A stretch of DNA of 64,000 nucleotides from Phalacrocorax aristotelis (taxonomy: Eukaryota > Chordata > Aves > Suliformes > Phalacrocoracidae). Within the stretch, counting starts at the first letter, position 1. Every line of letters begins with the position of its first letter. The position numbers and the translations under genes are program-made. The stretch lies in contig NC_134277.1 of assembly GCF_949628215.1 (NCBI RefSeq), forward strand, positions 55,872,918-55,936,917, read 5' to 3'. A model generated the notes under the pieces. The model ran no database searches, was not told the origin of the DNA, and was given only the letters and a program-made list of their open reading frames with translations. Positions 12,501 to 27,500 of the stretch are shown here, piece by piece.

Positions 12501-15500
12501 TTATGTATTCTTGTTTGAAGATGCCACGACAGATATTCTCCTGGTAAAACTATTTCTTCTTAAGATGCCCAACAACTATATTGGTATTTCTGAAATATAG
12601 TTGCCTTGGAGAATGTACATCTTCAAAATAATACCCTGAATTTCTAGTTTCCAGACTAACTTTAGAAGGTGTTTTAAAACTACAGTATGTTAAAGTTGTT
12701 TCAGATATGACAGCAGTGACTGAAGCCAAGAGTTTTCCACCACTCAGACAAAAAGTATATTCCATAAAACTATGATCTACAAATTCAGTCTAAATCGTCC
12801 AACAGAGTTGGACAAGATTTGGTGACAACAGCCTAGTTTTGTGATTCTAATAATCTTTGAGAACATGTAGGTTGATGGAATTAAAAGTTGCCTTCCATTC
12901 CATGTAATTCAAAACAGAAAATAAGAAAGGCAAAGATAAGAAAGAATAAGAAGGAAAATCTGTGTTTACTGCAACAAAAAAAGTTCAAATTAGACTCCAC
13001 TCTCACCTCAGAATTCATAAGCAAGCTTTGCACAGGAGACTGAAATCTATACAGTGATGACCACGGGAGACTACTATACATTTCTATGAATAAAAGCATA
13101 CAGTAGCTCCTCTAAAAATAAAAAAAATAGACCGCTTCTTTCTCTTCTAGAAAAGCATCCTACCTGAAGGAAGTATTGGCGACAGACATGATTCACAGAT
13201 ATTCTCCTCTGGAAAAACAAAACAAACGAAACTTGTAACAGCTTTGTTAACAAACCCCATTTTACTTTTTTATAAAGCAGGCGTGAACATACTGCTATTA
13301 CAGAAACGGAGCTTGGTCTTAAAGTATTTACTTAAGATGCCTAATGGAGTCTATTAAAAATTGAAGAGCAATACTGAAGCAGCATTTCTACTAACAGCAC
13401 GAGAATTGTTTACATCTTCTGATTATGATGGTGGCAGAACTGCAGGAGTGAGCCTGTCTAGGATCAGTGTTGTATAGGCACAAGGCAAACTGAAAAAAAA
13501 GGAGCACGGGATGGGTGCCTGATTTCTCTGCAGCATTTTGTAACAGAAGCTCTGACCCTCTGTCCTTCCTTCAGCTTTTGCCTCTTGCTATTAACACTCA
13601 GCTGGTGTGAAATACAGTGCTGCTCACGTGCATCATTAGCACCCTGCAAAATATTTTCAACTGTTTCTGAAAACTGTCTTGCAGCTTTTGCTTTGGTTGC
13701 AGATTATTATTGTCTGACTATCCGTGCTGGCACTGAACAGCATTTTTGACCTTTACAGTTTACAAACTGCAGGGCACAATACATTACTGGCTATGCAGAG
13801 ACTGATCCAGAGAAAACGCTGCATGCTGGGTCTTGTAGTTTTTGAGATACAAGTAGTTCCTTTTCAAAGGGGAAAGCACCTAGTATCCCACTACACTCTA
13901 CAAATAAGGTACTATATTCAGGCTTTTGGGCAGCTTCCAAAGCGGACCGTCACGTGGCTTGGGTCTATAAACCAAGTAAAAGACTTCAAAACCCTGAAAA
14001 TTACCACATTTCCTCAGTACCCACCATCTACTAGAACACCCTTCATCTGAGTTCGATGCATTTTCTTCAATAAAGAAAGAGAATCGGCAACAAGTATCTT
14101 CTTGCAACCTTCCCGCAGCAAGATCTGTTGTGCAAAGAACACAAAATACAGCGCTTGTTGAATAGATGGGCTAATCAACTATCTTGGCAAGTCTCCACTG
14201 GGTTTCTGCTGCCACAGAGAGCACAAGGTATGTTTAAGACCTTTCAAGCTATTATAAAGGAGGGAAAAGAGGAACTCCTGTCACCATCACCTCTACCTAA
14301 ATGAAAAACCCAGATTATTAAAAACCCAAAAACCAAACCAACTCAAAAAAGTAAAATACTTTACAAATATGCTACTGTCATAAATTAGGATCTCCCTCCT
14401 ATAAGCTTGCCTTAACAAAAAACAATGGAGAGTGCCTCTCACAATCGGTTTCCAAGCCATTTCAAAACTTCTTCTACCCATACCTTTCCTGTCTTCTTTA
14501 GGAAAGGCATTTGATAATCATAAAACCTTCGTAAACACAGCAATTCAAAATTTATTTTGTTAAAACACATTCCCTGTTGAGGTGTCATTTAGTAAGCAGT
14601 ATTAAATGGCCATTCAACTAACCAAAGGTCCAGCGTTCGTTCCTCCTTAGCAAATGTCTCAGCCCCCTTTCTACTTATTTCATCTTTTTTATGAGATTGA
14701 TGTGTCATTGCCTGACAATGTTGTGAAACAGAAAAAGGAACCAAAGGCATCAAAATTATACAGAGCCTTATTTCACAATACTTAACGAAGCAAGCATAAA
14801 AATATGACAAACCCAAATAAGTCTTACGGAATTTTTCTTCCTCCTCTGGAGGTGATGTTTGGAAAGTTGTTTTCCAACATAATAATTCCTCCGAAAAATG
14901 CTTTCAGAAGAGTCCCACAGTGAATTTGATGCTGAATAAACCTACCAAAAAGGTGGTATAAAAAGGCAACACCCATTCCTTTCTCCTGATTATTTGCATT
15001 ACAGGAGGCATTAAGCATCCTGAAATAGTCCAAGATACCGCTAATGCAAATACCTAAAAAGAAGTATAATAATGGATTTTACAGCCAGGTGAACACTGTC
15101 CAAAGCCCTGTCTTCTCACATACACATTTTGAAGTAATAAGGGTACGCTGCCAAGACTGATATGCCGTTAAGACTGCAAATCTGAAATACATTAAAAAAA
15201 TTGAAGTTGAGTAAGACTTTAAGCATTTCAAACTGGACATGTCAGTAGGTAAATGACATTCTCCAGTATTAGACACCTTGAGCTATAAAGGTTTTCAGAG
15301 CACCAGAAACTGAATGCAGCTCTACAAGACATACACTTAGAAAATGAATCAGTTTTATCTGTGATAATCTCAGGAACTATCCGAGTATGTCTTTCCCCTT
15401 CCTACTTTATCCAAGGGCAACAGGGAATGGTAAATTCTGCTTTAAATATAGAAAAATGTCACTAGGTTTGAAAAAATACTAGAAACTTTTTGCATGGACA

Positions 15501-18500
15501 ACTGAATGAGACTACGTTTTGGAATGACTGTTTGCCCAATTCAAAATATTCTCAATCAGCAAATTATATCCCAAAGACAGGTACATAACTTACAGTGGAT
15601 GAGGTCTTGGCTCTATACTGGAGTCTTTGCTAGCTGCACTCAGCATAAGCAGATGAAAAATTCCATGTTTAAATAAAAGGAGCAAAGCAAGCATGTTAAA
15701 TGAGAGGGGTGGAACAGAGATACAATGGGAAGAAAGGAGCATGATTTACTATTCGTATTTACTTAAAATGCAGTGTGCCAATAGAAAAAACTTAATTTAA
15801 AAAAAAAGAAAAATTAAGAGGGAAATAGTAGACATCATTAGGTCAATGGAAAACCTCAATACTGTTTGATGCCTTAAAAACAGAAACAACAGAGATATCT
15901 TATGACATATCTTGTAAGATACATGCTCTATCTTTCCCCCATTTTTAAAATTCCACAAAGATTTTTCCATACCACATTCAGTGACTGTTTGTCTGACCTT
16001 ATTTTGCTAGAAATGGAATACAGTAGCCAGCTGTTGTTATATAAAAGGAAAAGTCACAATGAAGAATGTCAAATGTCAAACCTCAAGGTAATAAATCTAA
16101 CACTTCTGCAGAAACAGATTTGAAGAGCTCAAAGATGAGATGACAATTTAAGAGTTATAGAAAGAGAAGCAGGAGAGGGAATCTGGAGGTGAGATACAGC
16201 AAGAAAGAATGTTTGAATTAACTTCTTTATGTTGAAAGGAAGGAGAAGTATATAACTGTGCACCCTAAGATTAGGCTTACCTAGTTAAAACTGCCATTGG
16301 ACATAAATCTGCAATGAAACCACCTTCCAAGGAGAAAAATAGGATTCAGAGAGAATGAAACTGAAGAACATTTTTTTACCCTTTAAAAGATAACGCTTTT
16401 TACTAAATTAATGAAAACTGCTGAAACCAAAATATTTATTGCAAAAAAGAATTCTAGTTAATTTTCTGTTTGTTTAGGGAAGATGCTACTGTGTAATTAA
16501 AATCAGAAGCCATGAAAACTTCTATTTAATTAAAAAAATCCTGATTTACAAATGCCTAACATCATCTTTAAGGGAAAACGCTGCAGTATGCAGTTAATTT
16601 GAAGGGTATACTCAAAGCACTGGGAATAAATTCAGGCCTGGATTCAGCTTAGCACTCAAACAAGTCCAAGTTTCTCAAGGCCGGTTAACCAAATGCTTCT
16701 AAACTGTGTCACCACCACAGTTAAAAGCACAGTATTTTTAGTCTTTACAATGGAAAGGCAGATGTCCCTCTGTGCAAGCTGCCACCTGCCCCCTAGTGCT
16801 TCCAATGTGTCTGAACAGCAGCTTATTCATGTTCAGGAGCAAAACCCAACAATTTTTCCAGATGCTGTTTCAAGCAGCATTCTTCAGGTTATCACTGGGG
16901 TCTGTTAGTTTATAACCTCTGTTGTGAATGCATGGACATGAATGCTATGAATGGATGAATGTCTGTTACCCAGCAGAATTGCTGCAGGTTCAATCAAAGA
17001 TGAAACTAGTAATTCAACTTTTGAGTATATGGCTAATCCACAAAACCTAGATGTAGTGTATCTAAAGAAGTTGCTTTTATATTTTAAAACTAGGGAAAAC
17101 AAATTTTAGAATAACATCATCTTCTGAAGTCTTATTCTAACAATTGTCATACAAAGGGTGAGAAATCACGCATTTCTCTTTGAAACGAGGTAGGGTATTT
17201 AAATCTTTTCCAACTACACAAGCATTTCCGAAATTTCACTCAGGTATGGACTAAAGCTGAAAAGACACATACTTTATACATCTGGAAAATATAACAGGCT
17301 CATAATGAACTCACAAGTGCGCAAATAGGGATTTTTATACCAGCCTTCTCTGAGAGATTTGAGTGTGATACAGTGCTTCAGAAACCTGGAGCATGATTAC
17401 ATGACTTATTTTAAGGCAGGCTCCTGTATTTCCCATTCATAAGTTAACACGACTGTGTAATCGGATACCAGAGTCTTAAACATGTGTGAATCATTTCATA
17501 ATCTTTTTCAATTTTATTTCCAGGGAACTGAATATGGAAGGCAAACACATAGTTCAAGGGTACGTTAGAGAAAGAAAGTCTTTGTTAAGATCAAACTGTT
17601 GTACGACTGATGAGTTCCAGCCCAAATAAGTTGTGTAAAAACAACATCAGCAGCACTGGTTTCCCTGAAAAAAAGAAATACTTTGAATTTCTGTTTTGCA
17701 GAACAACACTAATAAACACTGATTTTGCTACAATTTTCAAATAAAAGCATTACTGCCCTAATTGTGTTGACTAAGGCAGGTTTTAAATATAATTGCGCTG
17801 CTAAATTCCTAATGGGAACCGAGGTTCTGTATGAGTCTCAGAGAAGCAACATCTATGTGTGGAAACCAAATTAAAGTGACTGACAACAACTTTTTGATTG
17901 TATGGAAATAAAACTGAGTTTTGATTCTGTGTCTTCGAAAACACTTTTAAATCCAAGCAGTGAAGATGAAAATTATTAAACTTTTGTCAGGGTAACAATA
18001 TGACTTGACCCAATTTGGTTAGCCTGCCATAGATTTGAATGGTATTTAGTTATGTTGAAAATGTTGACGGAAGAATGGTGCTTTATTTGCCATTAAATAA
18101 AAAATGTGCTAGGAATGTGTCATGTCTAATAAATAAACACGTTTCTCCTTAAGACAACACATCTTCACAAGTTTATAAATTCAAAGGAAGTAGTCTGTGG
18201 TATATTTTATCTATATATTTATGGTACCAAAGAACCAGATTTCAGGAGTTAGGTATAAAATATAATTTTAAAGTTTAAGACTACACTTTACTGATAAACA
18301 CTCCTGTTAAAATTCAGACAACTGTAACTTCATCTTTGTTGTCTATGTCTTCATAACTTTGTTGCCTATGAATGTAACTGTATATAAACACTAAAATGAG
18401 TATTATTTCAACAGTAAATAAACTTTCATCACTACCATAAATCAGTGTCACTCAACTATGTTCTATGGTTTTAACACCTTAACTCAGATGATGACAAAGG

Positions 18501-21500
18501 GAAAACATTATAATAAATGATCCTCAGGAGGGAAAAAACAAACAAACAAAATTAATCACTTGGAGTTTTAATCCCAATTCAGAAAACCACTGAAACAAGT
18601 ACTTGAACATTTTCCTGTTTAGGAAAATACTTAAGGGTGTGTGTAGCTTTAAATTCATGGAAGAATTGCATTTCCTGGTTGGAAAATAAAAACGGGTATA
18701 AGCTAACCACATTACTTCGAAGCTGAGGTGAGCTTAGAGTAGAACATAGAACAGTTGCGGTGGTGCATCTAATAGGTAGTAATTTGTTAAAGTGAAGCAA
18801 TCAGTCTGCAAAATATGCCAACATTAATACAAACATATATTATTCAGGGAAGATCCCAGATTAAAAAAAAACTACAACAAATTTCTTGCATCAGTAGACT
18901 TCCTTGTTGGATTCTCTAACGCATACTGTAAGCCACATATGGTATGCTTTGGCAGCCACTCAATTTGATTCACTTGGGTTTGCTGCGATGTAAAGAATTC
19001 TTTTCAAAAAGACAGTGTCTGTCAAATGCACTGCTTTTAGCTCCTACCCGTATTTCAAATCACATCTAATGTAAAGTTTACTGCTAAGGGAATTTAGGAG
19101 CATAATAGGAAATTTGCATCTGCATACTTACATAAGTATAAAACAATCTTATCAGGGCTTGCAAAAGGAGGCTACAATTAAATAATATAATGGCACAGCT
19201 GTAATACCTTTTGGAGAGCCAATGTTATGAAAAGATCAGCACAGTTTTTATTGTAGGCAGTGACTTGAGAGCCAAGCAACAGGTTCTAACTTCACCTGCG
19301 TACCTCCTTGGTGGATCTTGGCACAAGATTTCCTTTTTTGCCTTTGAAAATGGGAACAATAAAACTTAAGTGCTCGAGAGCTCGAGATCCGAAGACATGA
19401 AATTACAGACAGTCCTAGCCAATGAAATTTGGATTTCTGTATGCGTTCAAAATGTCTCATGTGTTAGGTGATCCAAATCATGAAGTTTTTACCAAAATCC
19501 AAAGAGTTGTGCCAGGCCAGAAGAGAGGACATAGACTTCTCACCATGAACCTACATAACATGATGTGATGGTGTAACCAGGCATCATACAAACACACCAA
19601 AGCTAGCTTTAAGACAGCTAATGAGGCAGTAGTAATGATGAAGCCAGGGCAGAATAGTCCTCAGCAATGAGAGGCCGGTTAGACATTTACTTGAAGTCCC
19701 AGACATGTCCTGAAGCACACACTGAATGCAGAAACAGTCCTGCTCCAAAAAACTGAGCTTGCCAATCTAAGGCACTTAGGTGAGTGTGCAAGAGCTGTGA
19801 TCACATCTCTAAATTTCACAGTAGACACACCATCTGTTCATAAACAATGCACTTTACATTGCCTGTAACACTTCAGGAACAGCCTCATTTTAAGCTATAG
19901 CTTTCATTTCTCTAAAGAAACGAGAGTCCCCCCTTTTTCTGTCTATATTGTTTTGCCATTGTACCAGCAAGCCAAGTGAAAATTACATTAAGCTTCCCTA
20001 ATTTCTATTTTTCTATGAGATCTCAATTTTAGCCCTAGAGCTATCCAAATCTACTTCAAAATGAATTAATTTGAAATCCATGAAGCATTTCAATGCTAGC
20101 AGCAAATAATTTTAGATATCACTCTGAAGGTTAAATACATCCTTTTAATCCCAAACTAATTTTGTTAAAAGGTATTTGAAGACAAAATGATTCTTCTCTC
20201 CTCAAAGCATGACCAAACGATGTCATCAGCTTTGTCTGAAGCCATGCAATACACTTTGCATATGTGTAAAGCTCCAGCTATGCACACAGCACTCTCTCTC
20301 TGCCTGCAGACACACCAAAAATTACATTTTGATTTCAGCAGAATGCAAGAACAGGAGGATCAGCAGTGCAAACAGCTGGGTACTGACAGCAGCAAGATTA
20401 ACATACAACTGTTTTAATGCAGCATGCTACTTAGCTAGTATAATTTTGCAAGGATATTAGTATCTCAAGAAGTCAATTAAAAACTGTAAGTAATGTTACA
20501 ACATGCATTATATGCAAACTGGTATCTGTTTATCTGGGGTAGCTCCTTGCACATAATGACTGTCAGGGGAACAAGACATCTAAAATGCTTCTTTGAAATA
20601 CTGCAAGTCATTATCTAAAGCCCATATGATAATACAATAATGGAAAAACCTTGGAAAGCCTTAAACCCTGCCTTTTAAAAAGGCCTTCTGACATCACTGA
20701 AGGCTCTAACAGATACGGGCTTTATCTGGCCTGGTTAGAGACCAACCATGACCTTACTTAAAACTGTCAAGCCCACCTATTTGCTAGAGATGCCCAAAGA
20801 ATAATAGCAGATGGGAAAAAAAAGTTTGTTCAGAAGAGAAATGAGGTTCAGAAAACTGGAGTTTCAGCTGCTTACTGGGCTATGTTTTCTTGGACTCAGC
20901 ATAGTCACACCAGAGGCATTCAAGCTGTTCTAGATCCTTACGTCTCTCAATAGAAAGGTGCAGAGCAGCATCACAGAGAACTCAAGTTGGGGCCTCCTTT
21001 GGTAGCAGGGAGATTTAAAGGATGCAGTGCAACTCTCTCTGTTGTTACTTTCAGGAACATTGAAGGGTACGCTTCTTGAAAGTTCTTACAAACATGCTCA
21101 GAAACCAGTGATGTAGGGAACTGCATCTATCTGTACAGTTATGCTGGGATAAGAACACTCATAATCCAATGAGCAGTCCTTTTTTTTTTTTTTAATGCAT
21201 GGACATCAACACATTCTGCACAACAGACTTAATTTGATTTTAAAAGTTCATCTTCCTTTAGTTAGTATGACACTTCACACCGGGCACAATACCTAGTGAA
21301 TCTTTCAGTAAGTGCATGTTGTGTTCTGCCTCAATGAAAAGTATGGGTCATGAGACTTTCCAATATTGGACAATCAGGCAGTATAACATAGTCTGAATCA
21401 CCCAAGATCCTTCCAGTTCTACTTACCCACCATGCTTATGACAGCATGGGAGCGATTTGGAAGTGCTAGAAGCCATCAAGAGACGAGACTATTCATCTTG

Positions 21501-24500
21501 GCAAATTTCTACCCTTTTTGTCATAGTTTTGCACCAACCCACAGCGTCAATCACAGATGTCTGAACAAAATGAACAAAATGAACAAACCTTCATGACAGC
21601 CATTTCTCGTGCTGTTCGGGAGCAAAGCAGTTTTGCTGTCTCTCTGAAAATGAGTATCACAGGAAGAATACAACACTTACCTGCAAGTTGTAGTCCTGAA
21701 GAATTTTCACTAGTGAGTCCCTCAGATTAGGAATCTCCATGCCTTCCTTAATGCGGTGGATCAAAAGAATGGGATCCACATGGGTTCCAATATTGTTCAG
21801 CAAACCAGTAATAAAAGCTGTGAAAACCAAGAGGCAAAGAAATTAAGAAAAAAAATCCAGCAAAATACCTGATTAAAGGATGCTTTGGTGACAAGCTAAG
21901 GCTTCAGCTGATTCTATAACAGTTCCCTACTAAGAGATGACTCTAAGCCTCTTTTATATAGCCTTCACGTTTCTTGCAGCTTATTTACTCCAACACAGGC
22001 CTTTAGGTAAGAGAGGAAGATACAGTTTGGCAGTTCACAGAATCTTCTAGGGTAGGCAGAAAAGGGGTAACAGAGTATCCAGCACAAGCCACAAGTAAAT
22101 AAAGCACTTCAATAGAAAGGGCACTCAAGATAACAGAGCTAGAAAATTAATTACATTATGTGACTATTCCATTCCCAGTTCCAGGATTTAAAAACAAATT
22201 TTCAAGCACTTAACTCAAACATGTTTCTAAACATTGGTGAGAGTCACAGAAAAGAAATCTTTTGCTTTTTGAATTGCACTTGGCTAAATGAAACACTAGA
22301 AGGATGAAACTCAAGGCTGTGGTTTTTCTTCAACCTCCAAAACTGAGGAATATCACTGGAGTTGCTCTGCATATGGGTGGATGGAACTGAGAGAATTCTA
22401 TATGCTTTGAATCCCTTTTGCTCTAAAGATGTCACTGATCGTAACATTACTTTAGTGATGAACTGCATCTAAGTATGGGTAACCTGAGAATGCCATTCTT
22501 CTAAAGGAGTAACAGATTTTTGGTTGCCTTTTCCTGTCAGAATTAGTGGCCAAGAGATGAAAAGACAGGTATTCTGACACTAATTCTACAAGACATTCAA
22601 TCCTTTGGAGATCCCAAGAGAGGCTTTAAAGCCTTGATTAAAAGCCCCAGAAGAGGTTGCAAAACTAATGGAGCAGATAGTTAAAATAATTCTCTATCTT
22701 CTCAGTCATATGAACTCCTTTGAACCTTCCTCCTGAACAAAACTGATATTGCTTATGAGATTTTGACAGTTTCTGATTCCATCTAAACTTTAAACTTGAG
22801 TAGTTATTCATATAATGGATGAAAGGCAAAATGCACTCATTATTACAGATCTTACTTTTGTGCCACAGAAACAAAACAAAATGGTTATTCTACCGAGGGG
22901 CAGAAAGGTGTAGGTTCAAAGGGAAGCAGCTGCAATTAACACACTATGCAACATCCTCACCAAGCTTGCAGACTGTGTTTTGAGGCTGCCTGAAAATAAA
23001 GCCTCATTCTGCCAAATTAAAAGCACTGTCCTCCCCTTAATTTGTCATAAGGACATAACTATGCAGAGCTTAGTCAAATGTTAAATCCCTAAGTACTCAT
23101 TCTGCAGCATGCCTGCATGCTGCCTTACTAGAAGTAAGGCACGATAGGACAGCTATGTTGTGCTCCACAAACCAGAACACCCCCCTGGCGATCCACAAAC
23201 ACTTCGTCTAACATGCATGGGGATAATTCAATCTTTTAATTGCAACAGCATTCCACAAAAAAAAAAAACATGCAAGGCTTCTGAGAAACTATCCTGCTTA
23301 CGTGGTTTGTCGATAGAATATAAAATGAGGTCTTCCCAAAGTTCTCCGTCATCTTGTTCTTTGGCAAATTCAATAGCTTTATCTACATCTTGCAATTCTT
23401 CCATTATCATCTTCAAGGCGCTGCGGCTATTACCCATTCTGCCTAAAAAGAAAAATAAAGAGATTATAACCCCTAAACGCTTATCAATGCTCAGTGCTTT
23501 AAGGAGCTCTTTTAATGTGAATTAGCGTAAAGTTGCCTCAGACTAATACAGCCAAGACCACATCTAATCTAATCTGACGTAGGAATGTAAATCCCAGAGC
23601 AATTAGTATAAACCGAGCAACTGCTTGGAGCACTTTGCTGGACTGGGACCTGGAGCCTTTCTTAAGGATGTGTTGGATCATATTAGGGATTCTGCACTGC
23701 AGCAACATCTAACATGAAGGGAAGTGTGTGTATGTGCATACATGTAAACTATGACATGAAATACCCCCTTTAAGAGCCTGCATGGACACCCTTAATTTGC
23801 AGTAAGTATAGTGCAGTTTACACCCATGAAAAATTAGAAATAGTAGAAGCACTGAACTATTCTTTAAGCAAACCTATGAGTAAATCCTACTCTGCTCTCA
23901 AATGGTCCACAAACATTTTTCTTACTAAAACAAAGACTGATTAAAAAATGCTTTCCATTTTGTTCATGACTAATAGATAAACATACATAAAAATCTTAGT
24001 CTTACAATGCCTCCCATTCAGAGGTAAATTCCTTGCTGGGGGAGTTAATTTACGATTAATTTTATTTAAAAAAAATCAAAAACCCAAAACAAAGAGGCAA
24101 CATAAGCAAATCTTCCACCTCAGCAAAATATTACCTTAAGCTTCTGAGATGTATTCAGAATAAAATATTTGTTTTATTTCTCCCTCTCTCCAAACCGAGA
24201 GTATTACTCTGCTCTTCAAGATTGTCTCAAAAATAAGCCCCCATCCCAATCTGTTCCCCATAGTGTCCCAACACCTCCAAAACCCCAGAAAAAAATCACA
24301 ATATCTGGAGTTAAGACATCATAAGAATACTCCAGTGCTTTGTTTTATTTTCTAAATCATGTTATTTGGTCCTACTAACTCTATACCAACTTTGTTTCTG
24401 GGAAAGTGTGTTAAACATTATTAGACATACTGTACATTTTTGCAGCATAAACTTTGACAAGATTAAAAGCATGTTATAATTTATCACACTGAGTGTTACT

Positions 24501-27500
24501 TACTCAGAAGATAGACTGTCTCTTCTACAAAGTTCCTCTGTTGGCAGATCTCAAGAGCCTTGAATTTAAGGGAAGGGAGGAGGGAAAGAGAATACAGGGA
24601 ACCATGTAACATGATATTTTATTGATCACAAATGCTGCAAGAGGCTTAAAGATACTTGTCCATGAAGTTGCATTATTCATTTTGACAGGAATAAAGCTCC
24701 CTTAATATGCGCTGTCAGGTCCTCTGGCATTAATTAAGAGGAGAAACTCCATGGCATTTTTTTGATTTTTCTGAAAGATTAGTTAAATCTGGGGACAGGA
24801 CAGGTATTTTAGTCTGGATTATGCCAATCTCTACCTTTAAATCTACTGGCAACTCCTTTCTTCTGCTTCCAAAAGTTGGTTAGTCCAAAGCATTAAGGTT
24901 ATCTGCTGTCAAGACTTGCTTCCTGTGGGTGGACTTATGAAGTCTCTAGAGATGGAGGTCTACTTGACATTCATTCATAATACAAGCCTGTAGATCTCCT
25001 CAGGGTAACCAGAATGGTTCTGGGAGGTAGAGTGCCCTCCAAGAAGACAATATAAATATAATCCAACCCAGGTATAAAAGAATAAGGAGGAAGCATTTCT
25101 TGTAAATTTGGTTTAAAGACCTGAGGGCTAAATACCATCAGCAGTTACTGAATCTATATGCAGGTGACAAACACTGAGCATAATTACCAAAATTACCAAA
25201 CTGATTACCAACAAGTTTTTAGTAGTAAAAAATTGGCAGGGCTGGTATTCCATAAATGATGCCCTGTCTGTTTCCAATTTGGGAGTAGAAAGCAAACTCA
25301 AGATTCACAGCATTCCTGTGAAGACAACTGTTCACCAATAAAGATTTTCATACTTGGAAATCAAAACTATAAATACATAAGATACAGCTACAGCTAAAGA
25401 TGTAGGTAGGAATTAACTTTTCCTTCCATTGTCAAATTATTACAGGTGGGTTACTATGAAGATTAGAGATACGGACAATGAATTTCAGGGTAGAGGTAAG
25501 TGAATTTCCAACCAGATACTTCAGAGGAATGAAGGTGTGAATAATGCTAATAAGTTATAAACACAGCTGACAGCCTTTTTTCTCTCCACTTAGAAGTTAA
25601 ACTACAAAGTACCAGGTATTCAGTATTTCTGGATGCTGCACATTTATTGACTGTCATGCTCCCTCTAGAGGAATACAGGGAACATTCATAACTCTCTTCC
25701 AGTTCATTTTATAAAACATTTGCTAAACTGCACTTGAATAAAAGTGGCTTACTTTTAAAGAACAAACAATTATTTCTTCCTGCCGGTTTTGTAATTTCTG
25801 AAAAGCAATAAGAAGTGTGAATTTGTTCAAATATAATGGGTTTTTGCAATTTATACACTGCACTGGAATCTGCTTAACAGCAACTGAAAATATTGGTAAC
25901 TGGGAAATTCTTGGTCCCCTTTCTATTTCCTTAGAACAAAGATTGGTATGTGGCAAAAAGTGTTACTATATGATATGTATGTTAAGAAGTATAATTACAG
26001 AATTAGCTGTTGGTGTCTTTCCTCTCTTCCTTAGCTTCTTACTGAAACATAGTAACATTTTAACGTAAGGTTAGAATGACACTTTTTCTAACATCCTTTG
26101 GTGATTCTTGTACCACACCTTCCGAAGGTTCATGGGGCTCTGACATACTCTTGCTCACAGCCCATAACTTCAGCAAACTAGTGCCAGCAATGTGTTTGCA
26201 TCACTTACACACAGCACTTGCCTGCACCACCCATCATTGAAGACAGGTGGCTAGATCTGCAATAACTAAAACTAATTTGCACCAAAAGAAAAAAAGAATT
26301 GCAGGTAAGGTTTTATACATAAAACCATGACCACACAAATAATACATAAGGCAAAAACGAAGAGAGAATCAGAGAGTTGAAAACAAATAAGCCAACGTTG
26401 TAGACAAAAGTCTTTGGCTGGAAACCTCTTAGGCTCATTGCCTAAAAAGACCACTGAGACAACCTAGTTTCATGTGGCAGTTTCAACAAGGACCAAACCT
26501 GCAACCCTAATGAAGTATTTCCCAGTGTTTGCTGCTCTTGCATGGCGAAGTGGACAAAAGCACGGAAAACAAGAGAGGTGCCAGGAACAGTACTAGTACT
26601 CTTTAGAATGTCAACCATGTAAAATGCAATATTCAATATTACATTTAAAAGTCCTCCACTGATGTCATCATTATAGCTGCATACAACTATGCATCCTTTC
26701 ACAAAGTCTGCTCTGCTTGGCCATTACAACAAATACAAATAATAAAATACTGACCCAACTAAAGAGGAAAACTTAAATTTCCATTCGATTCACCTTAATT
26801 CAAGCAGGAGGGGAAACACAAGACTGCCCTTAACCTAATTTATTTTTTGATTTGACAGGAAAGAGCAAGGAAGGAAAATGTAAAAAGGTTAAAGAAGGTG
26901 GATACATGGTACTCTGTAAAACCCCAAGTCTACTAGTGGAAATACAAAGACAAAATACTTTTAGCTCTGCTAGTTCAGTGAGTTCAGTGACTGTTACACT
27001 GCATATATTATATGAAAACAACTTAGGACCTTAGAATACAAACCTATAAAAACTCCAGTTACAGCTACTCATTTTTCAAAATCTAACACTGATTTGTCCT
27101 AGATTTGGCAAAACGATTGTTGATTTCTTGCAGCCACAACCTGCTGTCCAGTCAGGCCAGGCACTGATGCACAGATATGCTGTAGGTACGCACCTAGTGT
27201 GAATTCAAAACTTCTGCACTAAAAATCCCCACCGATTCCTGCCCTGTGAGCTGAGAGAGGAAGGTCTCAGCTGTCAGGCAGCTCTGCAAACCAGACTTCT
27301 AAGGGTGATGGTCACAAATTCAGAGGATCTCCTCCTTTTGGCGGTAGAGGGCAGTACCAGACACAGTTATACATTTACAACACTACAAGCTACAGACCTC
27401 AAAATCGAGGACCTGTGTTTAGTTTTGGGGCCTTACCTTCTCTAGTGGACAGTGCGTGCTGTCTCTGAGAAATGGTAGTAAATTTGGACGATCATATTCA

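Larger units (their letters stand above)
14125..21680 (-). other. VPS41 intron, 7.6 kb
   Basis: Long AT-rich intron. Apart from one candidate CTCF-type motif (16786-16799) and a short nine-base tandem repeat (21562-21588), I see no repeat family, exon or RNA gene. Confidence 0.85.

Noticed and set aside
12795..12850. Possible old CR1 3' remnant (gttggacaagatttggtgac ... tgattct)
   Set aside because: Too many mismatches to separate from chance.
13724..14050. 108-codon plus-strand frame
   Set aside because: Partly antisense to the exon at 14025-14124; no recognisable domain and no splice or promoter context.
23160..23525. 121-codon plus-strand frame
   Set aside because: Antisense shadow of the exon at 23302-23442.
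25658..25671. Another CTCF-like word on the minus strand
   Set aside because: It lacks the key C of the GGC core; weaker than the three listed.
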